Part shown: positions 9,021 to 16,717 of the stretch, in pieces
Numbering within the stretch: the first letter of the stretch is position 1
Layout: the number at the start of each line of letters is the position of its first letter
Source: SLFT01 sp964493075
GTDB taxonomy: Bacteria > Hydrogenedentota > Hydrogenedentia > Hydrogenedentales > CAITNO01
Direction: 5' to 3'
Length of the DNA stretch: 23,356 nt
NCBI GenBank assembly: GCA_964493075.1
Contig: CAZBNU010000047.1
Span: forward strand, 1 to 23,356
Translations under genes and position numbers: made by a program
Notes under the pieces: model-generated
Databases searched by the model: none
Seen by the model: the letters and a program-made list of their open reading frames with translations, nothing else
What the model was told of the DNA's origin: nothing

Positions 9021-11276
9021 TCAAAGAGAAATATCAACCTTGACTACCGGTGTACTTTCGTTCAACATAAATTCCTGTTCCTTATGGTCCATAAGGGCGC
9101 GCGCTGAAGCAAAATCCGTTTTGGTCATTGCACGTGGCGACATGTAGGTATGCAGCATGCCCGAACCAAACGGCAAACCTTCAAGTCGGAAAGAAGACGT
9201 CGCACCCAGTTCGTATACTATACGCTCCTTGTCATTTCCTTTCAGGTTATAAATAATCTCAACGAACATTGCACGGGGTGCCTCTCCCCCTAATGTCACA
9301 TTGCCCTCGACAACACCGGCATCTGACCCAAAATTAAAGTCCAGCCAGGTAGGCTCATCCATAGCCACCGTCGCTTCCAATTCCTGACGACGTTCAAACC
9401 ACTTATCGCTTTCGCCAGGACTTACACTTCCGACGAAGGTGGCAGGTTCCGGCGTAGCATTGACTTCATATTGTCCCGGAGATATGTAGATGACATTACG
9501 TGTAAGATCAACACCAGTCCCGCTAATCCTACGTCGCAATTCCAAAAATTTGGTGGGCTTCTTGTTTAGGGTAATGTCCCCTGTGAGCGCCCCTTTGCGC
9601 GGCAGCTGAATCCGCACCTGAGTTGTTTTTCCTGGCTCAAGTTCCACGATGGCACGGCCGGTTCCATGAGTCAAATGATGAATAATAAAAGACTGCACAC
9701 CGATGGGGAGAGTATATAGAGAGAACCGCCCCATTGAATCTGTGTGCCCATACTCAAATTTACCGGTAACAGAACCATGAAATGTTCCCTGGCGGGGCAT
9801 GATAGACGCCTCAGCAATACTTACCTCTGTGGGGCCAAAAACGGATGCCTCGAGCGCCGCTGACCGATACAATGGAAACTCGTAGACCCGTCCCAAATCC
9901 CAATTCTCATCAATCGTAAACCGGAGGGGATAGGGTGCATACCCACGGGCGCGCACATACATGGTGTAATCACCAAGGGTTACAAAACGATCTTCGAGAA
10001 TACCTTCTGGATGGCTTCTCTCACGGAACAAATCCATCAGATAGGGTTGTAACATTTCCGGAAACTCTTTACACGTCGCCACTTCAAAGTTAGTAATCAC
10101 CTCGTTGGTATTATGATCGAAAACACGCGCTTGGAAAAGGAATCGCGCAGGCACCTTATCGGTGACTTCAATCTCTATCGGCTTGTTGTCGCCTTCGGTC
10201 TTTACGCCCCGATTAGCCGGGAACACTTCACCATTGAAACTCACTTTTACACTGTGTGATCCCTTGGGCACTCCGGTAATGGTAAAGGCACCAAAGAAAT
10301 CTGTTTCGGCTTCCTTGCCAGCAGCTTCAACTTTAAGACCAGCGATTCCATCCTGTGGAAACCGCTTATCCACAACCCGCCCTTCCAAGGTAAAACTGTC
10401 CGGAACAACAGCCGCCACGGCTTCCCCCTCTGTAGCCGGTATAGGTTCTGAATCGGCAACTACTTCGGGGGGGGGCACATCATTATTGCTAACCACATCG
10501 GGCGGCGGTGATACTGTCCCGCCAAAGAATGCCCGATACCCAAAGTAACCCCCAATAGCAACCACTATCACAACAGACGCAGCAACAACATAGGGCACAA
10601 CCTTCTTCTTAGGCTTACCAATCCTGGTGACCTGTGCCGCTTTTTCTGCCACAAACGGCCCTGCTACCTCAGTCATGATCGCAACAAGCCGTTCCTTGTT
10701 ATTTATTTCAGGTTCCAAGGTATTGGCAACCTCTTTCAAAAGCGCTTTTTCAATATTTTCCTGGGTTCTTGCGAGATCTTCTTCCGCTTCTTTACGCTCA
10801 ATCTTGAGGACAAAAGCGATATTTTTCGCGTTCATACCGCAAAATGCGTTGAGCAAAATACCTTTTCGTTCCTGCACACTGAAGGAACCAAGTTCTTCGT
10901 TCAGCGGATCAAGCAATTCCGACTGCACCCATTTCATATTGATAGGAGGCTCTCCCTGTCGGGACCTGGGCTTATTCCAATTTGAATTTCGGCGGCTAAG
11001 CAGTTTCTCGGACTCGCCCTGAGCGACGGTACATAAAAGCATTCCAAGGCGTTTGGGATCTGTCAGTGAAACGAGCCGGTCAAAACCATCTTTCAGGGTA
11101 GCCACAACCACCTTATCGGCGAGGTATACATTTCCCGTATGCGCCAGGGCTACGGCGTATACCATCGGCTGATATTGCTCGACGATATAACGGTATGCCT
11201 CCGGTTCACCCTTGAATACCTTCCTGATTACCGCTGCCTCATGTTTTGTGCGTGATAATGCAACCACGTTATACAT
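9021..11276 (-). CDS. ECF-sigma-like domain fused to a transmembrane segment and extracytoplasmic beta-rich domains
   Basis: This 751-residue protein fits no standard name. Residues 22-96 resemble ECF sigma region 2 (GEPEAYRYIVEQYQPMVYAV, then ALAHTGN). Residues 128-180 resemble region 4, a helix-turn-helix (FSVQERKGILLNAFCGMNAK, then DLARTQENIEKAL). KPKKK precedes one membrane span at about 226-248 (VVPYVVAASVVIVVAIGGYF), so the sigma-like part should face the cytoplasm. A proline-rich linker (about 252-293) has two PPP stretches. A carboxypeptidase-regulatory-like domain follows at about 294-360 (LEGRVVDKRFP, GAFTITGVPKGSHSVKVSF), then more beta-rich sequence with GRFSLYTLPIG and FRLEGLPFGSG repeats of that type. 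The usual region 2.2 acidic/Gln motif is absent (ADKVVVATL). It might be a membrane-held sigma factor sensing an outside signal, or a retired sigma fold used as an adaptor. The ATG at 11276 has AAGGTAAGG just upstream. Confidence 0.8.
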   Translation of the reverse strand: MYNVVALSRTKHEAAVIRKVFKGEPEAYRYIVEQYQPMVYAVALAHTGNVYLADKVVVATLKDGFDRLVSLTDPKRLGMLLCTVAQGESEKLLSRRNSNWNKPRSRQGEPPINMKWVQSELLDPLNEELGSFSVQERKGILLNAFCGMNAKNIAFVLKIERKEAEEDLARTQENIEKALLKEVANTLEPEINNKERLVAIMTEVAGPFVAEKAAQVTRIGKPKKKVVPYVVAASVVIVVAIGGYFGYRAFFGGTVSPPPDVVSNNDVPPPEVVADSEPIPATEGEAVAAVVPDSFTLEGRVVDKRFPQDGIAGLKVEAAGKEAETDFFGAFTITGVPKGSHSVKVSFNGEVFPANRGVKTEGDNKPIEIEVTDKVPARFLFQARVFDHNTNEVITNFEVATCKEFPEMLQPYLMDLFRERSHPEGILEDRFVTLGDYTMYVRARGYAPYPLRFTIDENWDLGRVYEFPLYRSAALEASVFGPTEVSIAEASIMPRQGTFHGSVTGKFEYGHTDSMGRFSLYTLPIGVQSFIIHHLTHGTGRAIVELEPGKTTQVRIQLPRKGALTGDITLNKKPTKFLELRRRISGTGVDLTRNVIYISPGQYEVNATPEPATFVGSVSPGESDKWFERRQELEATVAMDEPTWLDFNFGSDAGVVEGNVTLGGEAPRAMFVEIIYNLKGNDKERIVYELGATSSFRLEGLPFGSGMLHTYMSPRAMTKTDFASARALMDHKEQEFMLNESTPVVKVDISL
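10467..10475 (-). repeat. C9 homopolymer inside the sigma-like fusion gene
   Basis: Nine consecutive C on the coding strand (nine G on the plus strand) encode Pro268-Pro269-Pro270 exactly in frame. Such tracts are prone to slipped-strand length change. With eight C the reading frame reaches TAG two codons later. With ten C it reaches TAA after about 33 further codons. Confidence 0.9.
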
Positions 11277-11680
11277 CCTTACCTTACGCCTGAATCAGCG
11301 TTGCCATATAAACTATTAAAAAAACGACAGCCCACCTCCATAATCCGCATAGTATTACGCAATCAGAAGTATGGGGAAGAACAAAAATAATGCTGTGTTA
11401 TACAAAACACTTTAACATTATGCTGTTATCAGCCTCTTCGGTCAAATATTTTCCACGTACAAAGTAGTTCCAAGGTATACCAGCGCAAAAAAAACAGTTA
11501 GCATTCCTGCGTCATCGGTTACCACCGTCATAAACTAAACAAGGGGAAGTATATCAAATACGCTTCATAAATATTAAATCATCGCTTCGAGAGAAGTTAT
11601 TCAATCGCAATATTGCAAAGGTGCATCCACGCCTATTACCTGCCCGTGCCGAATAATAACAATAAAACAGAAGGACGCAT
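11277..11680. other. 404-base non-coding gap between the sigma-70 and sigma-like fusion genes
   Basis: I find no convincing open reading frame or RNA gene here. It holds a near-duplicate of ATGCTGTTAT-type sequence (11390-11402 and 11420-11429). Between the copies is a small inverted repeat, GTGTT-6 bases-AACAC (11395-11410). A perfect palindrome GCAATATTGC lies near 11611-11620. The gap should hold the promoter and leader of the fusion gene and the 3' end of the sigma transcript, but no strong -35/-10 pair or terminator hairpin stands out. Confidence 0.5.
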
Positions 11681-12523
11681 TTAGGACTTGGTAAAATCCT
11701 CCTCGTGACTCGCTGCGTACTTGCGCAAACGTTTCATCGCCTCACGCTCTATCTGCCGAATACGCTCCCGTGTTAAATCAAATTCCTGACCCGCCTCTTC
11801 AAGGGTGTGGGCACACCCGTCTATCAAACCATAACGATAACGCATAATAAGCGCCTCACGTTCATTCAGCACCAGCATCAAAGTTTCCATTTCCTGATCA
11901 CGCTCGAACTGATTCATACCTTTGTCATGAGAAACGGCGTCGCGAATCTCTGGCGATTCATTGTACCCCTCACCATCAGAACTCTGCGAGAAATCAAAGG
12001 GGGACGCACTCTCAGCAAACATTTCCAGACGTTTCACATCAGATATTTTTATGTCCATCGCCTTAGCCACTTCTTCCAGTGTAGCTTGGTGCCCAGACTT
12101 GATGTATAACTCCTCACAAACACGTTTGTACTTGGAAAGATTGTCCGTAATATAGACCGGGATACGTACCGTACGCCCCTGATTTGAAAGGGAACGGGTT
12201 ACCGCTTGTCGTATCCACCAGGTTGCATAAGTTGAAAATTTGCAGCCACGGTCGGGATCAAAACGGTCCACAGCCTTCATTAAACCCAAGTTGCCTTCCT
12301 CAATAAGATCCGATAAAGGAAGACCATAATAAAGATATTTCTTGGCGATGCTGACCACAAGGCGTAAATTAGAGACAATCAACTTTCTGCGGGCATCGCT
12401 TCCGGCGGCATCGGTACGTTTGGCTAATTTCGCAAGCCGAATCTCCTCAGTCGCCGACAGCAACGGAACCTTCGATATCTCAGAAAGATATTTGCTAAGG
12501 CTTCTGTCTTTTGTATCAGCCAT
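11681..12523 (-). CDS. RNA polymerase sigma factor, sigma-70 family (RpoD/RpoS-like, group 2)
   Basis: This protein directs RNA polymerase to promoters. The 280 residues carry region 1.2 (SLSKYLSEISKVPLLSATEE), region 2 (residues about 47-117: IVSNLRLVVSIAKKYLYYG, DLIEEGNLGLMKAVDRFDP, FSTYATWWIRQAVTRSL), region 3 (about 128-175) and region 4 with its helix-turn-helix (HTLEEAGQEFDLTRERIRQI, then EREAMKRLRKYA). There is no region 1.1, and the length is near that of RpoS or other group 2 factors. A primary RpoD usually carries a longer N-terminus, so this is probably an alternative, stress or stationary-type factor. ATG 12523 is preferred over the adjoining TTG; the Shine-Dalgarno (AGGG) is weak and about 11 bases away. 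It is 122 bases downstream of the TPR gene, same strand. Confidence 0.93.
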   Translation of the reverse strand: MADTKDRSLSKYLSEISKVPLLSATEEIRLAKLAKRTDAAGSDARRKLIVSNLRLVVSIAKKYLYYGLPLSDLIEEGNLGLMKAVDRFDPDRGCKFSTYATWWIRQAVTRSLSNQGRTVRIPVYITDNLSKYKRVCEELYIKSGHQATLEEVAKAMDIKISDVKRLEMFAESASPFDFSQSSDGEGYNESPEIRDAVSHDKGMNQFERDQEMETLMLVLNEREALIMRYRYGLIDGCAHTLEEAGQEFDLTRERIRQIEREAMKRLRKYAASHEEDFTKS

Positions 12524-12645
12524 CAAACTTAAACCCTACGCTTATGACAACTACATAATCTCGTTGCCTTATATAAAACAACTTAACCACCCATTTGCTT
12601 CCTGAACAAACCACTCCTCAATTACATCTGCAAATCTGGATTCAA

Positions 12646-13332
12646 CTAAAAGGGATTTAACCAGGGATCAACTACATAGACATAAAGCAAATAAGCGACT
12701 AGCAAAGCCAACATTGATGACCAGAGTAACACGAGCCAAAGAGGACGCTGCATACGCAATGCTTCGGTTGCACCGTCCCCATTGTCCTGAACAATAGCAG
12801 CATCGGTTTTCTCGACAGTTATGTCTTTCTTCGGTAAGTTTTCGTCCGCTACGACAGCATCACCTTCCGCTGCAACATCTGCTGCCGCCTCTATTTTCTC
12901 TTCGGCAGAATCGCTAACAGGGATGTCGGCTGCAACGGCCGCCGCTTCAGGCTCCACCGGTTCTGATACGGGAGACACTTCTTCCTGGTCTGTTGATGTG
13001 GCCACAGATTCGCTGCTCGGCTTCTCTTTTTTGCGGGCAGGTTCACGTTTCTTTTTTTCGCGGCCCAAGGGTGATACCTGCACTCTAAGTGTTTTGATGA
13101 GTACCTTCGCGTTATCATGGTCGAAGTCCTGAATAAGACGTTCACATAATTCCAACGCCTCATCCTTGCGGCCTGCTTTGGCTTGGCATACCGCCATCAG
13201 ATACAATATGTTCTCAGTGTTCGGCTTAATTTCGTCAATTTCTTTCAGAATTTCAAGTGCTTCATCAAAGCGCCCGACCTGAACGAGTTGACTCGCCTCT
13301 TGATAGTTTAGCCGAATTTCATTTTTCTGCAC
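12646..13332 (-). CDS. Tetratricopeptide-repeat protein with acidic linker and C-terminal membrane anchor
   Basis: Function unknown. Of 228 residues, about 1-85 form two to three TPR-like helix pairs (NYQEASQLVQVGRFDEALEI, and ILYLMAVCQAKAGRKDEALE). A basic patch follows (GREKKKREPARKKEKP), then a long low-complexity Ala/Glu/Val/Ser stretch to about 185. One C-terminal span (WLVLLWSSMLALLVAYLLYV) lies close to the end. The topology is that of a tail-anchored protein with its TPR domain in the cytoplasm, suited to protein-protein contacts at the membrane. The start is GTG at 13332, supported by AGGAG 9 bases upstream. It is the first gene of a minus-strand run that continues with the sigma factor and the sigma-like fusion, which is suggestive but does not prove a joint role. 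Confidence 0.82.
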   Translation of the reverse strand: MQKNEIRLNYQEASQLVQVGRFDEALEILKEIDEIKPNTENILYLMAVCQAKAGRKDEALELCERLIQDFDHDNAKVLIKTLRVQVSPLGREKKKREPARKKEKPSSESVATSTDQEEVSPVSEPVEPEAAAVAADIPVSDSAEEKIEAAADVAAEGDAVVADENLPKKDITVEKTDAAIVQDNGDGATEALRMQRPLWLVLLWSSMLALLVAYLLYVYVVDPWLNPF

Positions 13333-13386
13333 GACCGGATACTCCTAAATAGTTCACAAATAACGGTGAGTAGGGTAAAACGTACG

Positions 13387-13416
13387 GGTATACAAATTCA
13401 AATTATTGAATGTCAT
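13387..13416 (-). promoter_or_regulatory. Candidate promoter for the TPR gene
   Basis: On the minus strand a -35 ATGACA (13416-13411, five of six consensus bases) is separated by 18 bases from TATACC (13392-13387, four of six). Predicted transcription would start about 45-50 bases before the GTG start codon. Confidence 0.35.
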
Positions 13417-13590
13417 AAACTCTCACAGCGATGGCAACAATCTCGATGCAGGCACTAATCACAACTATAGTTTTCGACAAAGGACAAACAAAAAGTGGGG
13501 AATGCCCTCTACATACATAGAAACTTCGAATTAAAAGTAGTGACAGAGAAACTGTGCAGCCGTTTTTGAATATGGCAAATTATCGGAATA

Positions 13591-14940
13591 ATGCTCTATA
13601 TGTGCCTATCATACCATAATGCGTACCAATCCCTTATTGAACGCGTTTCCTACTGTGGACTCTCCGCAGATCGCTTTGTCCGTGTTGAAGAGGATTGCCC
13701 ACCAACAAATCTCTTACACTGGCTACTGCAGCAGCGTGGCCAGCCACGGTACTACTGGTCAAACAGAAGTGGTAATTTTGAAATGGCTGCAGTTGGGGAA
13801 AGCGATGTGCTGCAATCCAATTCGCAAACAGAGATTTCCAAGACACTGGAAACCATACGGGGAAAAATATCTGAACCCAGCGGGCGAATCCGTTACTATG
13901 GCGGTTGCCGTTTCAACGCGCCCCGTAGCGATAACGACCGCTGGCACAACTTTAAAGCATACCGTTTCGTACTTCCTCTCCTTGAACTGTGCCGTTCTGG
14001 CGACCGTTATTTCTGGGCATGTAATGTAAATGGGATTTGTAACAGAAACGAAGTAGTTAAAACACTGAACGGCATCAATCATATGGGTTCCATGAACTCT
14101 CCAGATTTGCCTGAATTCTTTGAACGCATAGATTTGCCTGACCTGGCTGCCTGGAAATTACTGGTAAGCAAGGCGCTCCACGACATTTCTGAAAATGAAA
14201 TCCAAAAAGTGGTGCTGGCGCGTCAGTCTACCTTCTGCGCAAACGGCCTTATTGATCCCGTTGCCCTGATGTTCCAGATAGGCAACGCTCCTCAAAACCT
14301 GTATCGTTTCTGTTTTGAGCCGACACCTGGACGTGCTTTTCTCGGGGCATCCCCCGAACTCCTTTATAGACGAGAGAAGAGGCGCATTTACAGTGAAGCC
14401 CTGGCAGGAACACGCCCCAGAACCGACGATCCCATCTGCGACGCTCTGTTAAAAAACGAACTGATCAACACTGAAAAGGAACGCCTTGAACACCAGATTG
14501 TGCTGGATGAGATTTGCTCTGTATTGTGCGATTACTGCACAGACATTGAATATGCTGCCACACCTAAAATTCTTGAACTGACCGGTTGCCAACATCTTCA
14601 CACGCCCATAACCGCCACCCTGAAGGCCGGAAATAGCGACACCCTGTTGCTGGATGCCTTGCACCCTACGCCTGCTGTCGGCGGCTTTCCCAAAGACAAG
14701 GCCTTGCGCTGGATAGAAAAAGAAGAGCCTTTTGAAAGGGGTATCTACGCGGCGCCCGTGGGATGGATAGGCGCTGATGCATCCGAGTTTTGCGTGGGTA
14801 TTCGCAGCGGGCTTGTTCTTGACGACATGTTGACCCTGTATTCAGGTGCAGGTATTGTGGCAGCTTCTGACCCTCAGGAAGAGTGGCAAGAACTTAACGC
14901 CAAACTTGCGTCGTTTCTCAAAATTATCAACAAGGATTGA
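13591..14940 (+). CDS. menF: Isochorismate synthase
   Basis: It converts chorismate to isochorismate, the first committed step of classical menaquinone synthesis. The 449-residue protein has a variable N-terminal half and a conserved chorismate-binding C-terminal half: IQKVVLARQ (K206, predicted base), FLGASPELLYRR (E256, predicted acid, 50 residues on, the same spacing as in E. coli MenF and EntC), SEALAGTRPR, the magnesium-binding helix ELINTEKERLEHQIVLDEI, LTGCQHLHTPI, and HPTPAVGGFPKDKALRWIE. It is assigned menF rather than the siderophore enzyme entC because menD follows after 4 bases. The ATG at 13591 has only a weak GGA upstream; ATG 13600 is an alternative. No salicylate or siderophore genes are near. 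Confidence 0.94.
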   Translation: MLYMCLSYHNAYQSLIERVSYCGLSADRFVRVEEDCPPTNLLHWLLQQRGQPRYYWSNRSGNFEMAAVGESDVLQSNSQTEISKTLETIRGKISEPSGRIRYYGGCRFNAPRSDNDRWHNFKAYRFVLPLLELCRSGDRYFWACNVNGICNRNEVVKTLNGINHMGSMNSPDLPEFFERIDLPDLAAWKLLVSKALHDISENEIQKVVLARQSTFCANGLIDPVALMFQIGNAPQNLYRFCFEPTPGRAFLGASPELLYRREKRRIYSEALAGTRPRTDDPICDALLKNELINTEKERLEHQIVLDEICSVLCDYCTDIEYAATPKILELTGCQHLHTPITATLKAGNSDTLLLDALHPTPAVGGFPKDKALRWIEKEEPFERGIYAAPVGWIGADASEFCVGIRSGLVLDDMLTLYSGAGIVAASDPQEEWQELNAKLASFLKIINKD

Positions 14941-14944
14941 TGCT

Positions 14945-16714
14945 ATGGACGCTGAAAACCTGAATCACCTCTGGGCCAATCTAATTATTGAGGAACTGGC
15001 GAGATTAGGGATTCTTCATTTTCTGATTGCTCCCGGTTCGCGTAGTGCGCCACTGGCAGTGGCGGCAGCGCGCCCCTCGAAGGTGACAGTCCTGGTGCAT
15101 TTCGACGAACGCGGCGCAGCCTTTGCAGCACTGGGAAGCGGTAAAACAGGGCGAACATCCGCAGTAATCTGCTCTTCCGGGACTGCGGTGGCAAACTGTT
15201 TTCCTGCGGTTGTCGAGGCAAGATTATCAGCAACACCCCTGATTATTCTAAGCGCAGACCGCCCGCCCGAGTTGCAGGGATGCGGCGCAAATCAAACCAT
15301 GGAACAGGATGGGTTATTTGAAAACTTCACCCTGTTCAATGAAACGCTGCCATGCCCCGATCCTACGCTCTCACTGCACTATGTTCTCGAACGCGTTGAT
15401 ACTCTTGTCGCAGCGGCAGGTTTTCCAGGGAATGGGGGACCCGTACATTTTAACTGCATGTATCGTGAACCCCTTGCACCAACAGTGATTCCGAACTCCT
15501 TTTCCAACCATTACATGGATTCAGTTACCGGCTGGAAAGATTCGGAAACCCCTTTCACGGAAATAAAAACGCCAGTATTTGAACTTTCGCAGGACCATAT
15601 CGAATCCATTACGAATAAGATTTCTAAAGCGCGGCGCGGGCTTTTGTTAATAGGCCCCCAGTCTACACAGAAAGACAAAGCGGCGGTTCAAGAACTCGCT
15701 GAACACTTGCGCTGGCCCATCTTCGCAGACATCGCCTCCAATTGCAGGTGTAATACACTTGAACATACCTACATCAACCACTACGATATACTCTTGCGTT
15801 CCAAACATTTCCGCGCTTGTTGTTCGCCTGACTTGATCCTTCATGTGGGGGATGTATTTGTGTCCAAACGGCTTTACGAACATCTTGCGGGTATACAGCC
15901 GGAGTACATTCAACTTATTTCCCGAGAGGATGTTCGCGATCCAATCCATCGTGTTACAGCGGCCTACCATGTCAATATCGCCACCGCCTGCCGCCAGATT
16001 ATGACAAGTCTGAACAACATTACAAAAGAATCTGAACTTGTGAATCTGTTGAGGGAAGTCGATCAAATAGCCGATCAGGAAATTATTCATTACGTTGAGA
16101 ACGAATCTGCTCTTTCAGAGTTGTCTGTTGCTTCCATTATCAATTCAGCATGTCAAAAACACCGCGCTCTTTTTATTGGCAACAGTATGCCCATACGCGA
16201 TATGGATTTTATCGCAAATAACAGTAATGCTGCGTGGGTTGGCGTAAACAGGGGCGTAAGCGGCATTGATGGCAACATAGCCACGGCAGCGGGAATGGCT
16301 TGGTCCTCCAACACCCCCATCATCGCCTATATAGGCGATATGACCGCATTACACGACATCAACTCGCTGGCACTGCTCACCAAAACCTCTACGCCCGTTG
16401 TGGTGATCATTGTAAACAACAAGGGCGGCGGTATCTTTTCATTTCTTCCGATTGCACAACACACGGAACTGCTGGATACCTATTTTACTAATCCCCACAA
16501 CTTCCAGTTTGAAAAGGCAGCCGCGCTTTTTAATTTACCCTACTATCACGCCACGAGTCGTACCGAACTGCAGGAAAGCCTGCACCAATCACTCCATGCA
16601 GGAACCTCTGTAGTTATTGAAGTGGCCGTAGACCGCGAAGTGAATATGAAGGCACACGCAGAGTTGGCGGCGTCGGTGACAGACCGCCTTCATAATCATT
16701 TTAGGTCATCATGA
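14945..16714 (+). CDS. menD: 2-succinyl-5-enolpyruvyl-6-hydroxy-3-cyclohexene-1-carboxylate synthase
   Basis: This thiamine-diphosphate enzyme joins isochorismate and 2-oxoglutarate to make SEPHCHC, the second step of the classical menaquinone pathway. The 589 residues show the substrate loop IAPGSRSAPLAVAA, the cofactor-activating Glu55 (HFDERGAAF, same number as in E. coli MenD), SSGTAVANCFPAVVEA, NSMPIRDMD and NRGVSGIDGNIATAAG. The magnesium/thiamine-diphosphate motif is GDMTALHD (D465) followed by NNKGGGIFSFLP (N491-N492). The ATG at 14945 starts 4 bases after the menF stop, with AAGG inside the end of menF. An earlier in-frame start inside menF is rejected because the conserved N-terminus begins at this ATG. 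menB, menC, menE and menH are not in the window. Confidence 0.96.
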   Translation: MDAENLNHLWANLIIEELARLGILHFLIAPGSRSAPLAVAAARPSKVTVLVHFDERGAAFAALGSGKTGRTSAVICSSGTAVANCFPAVVEARLSATPLIILSADRPPELQGCGANQTMEQDGLFENFTLFNETLPCPDPTLSLHYVLERVDTLVAAAGFPGNGGPVHFNCMYREPLAPTVIPNSFSNHYMDSVTGWKDSETPFTEIKTPVFELSQDHIESITNKISKARRGLLLIGPQSTQKDKAAVQELAEHLRWPIFADIASNCRCNTLEHTYINHYDILLRSKHFRACCSPDLILHVGDVFVSKRLYEHLAGIQPEYIQLISREDVRDPIHRVTAAYHVNIATACRQIMTSLNNITKESELVNLLREVDQIADQEIIHYVENESALSELSVASIINSACQKHRALFIGNSMPIRDMDFIANNSNAAWVGVNRGVSGIDGNIATAAGMAWSSNTPIIAYIGDMTALHDINSLALLTKTSTPVVVIIVNNKGGGIFSFLPIAQHTELLDTYFTNPHNFQFEKAAALFNLPYYHATSRTELQESLHQSLHAGTSVVIEVAVDREVNMKAHAELAASVTDRLHNHFRSS

Positions 16715-16717
16715 CGA

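Noticed and set aside
11277..11680. Possible structured RNA or riboswitch in the 404-base gap
   Set aside because: Only short palindromes and direct repeats are present; no known riboswitch core, tRNA arm or strong multi-stem fold is recognisable by eye.
14846..14944. Earlier in-frame start for menD inside menF
   Set aside because: It would add 33 residues from menF-overlapping sequence, while the conserved MenD N-terminus begins at ATG 14945 with a Shine-Dalgarno just before it.
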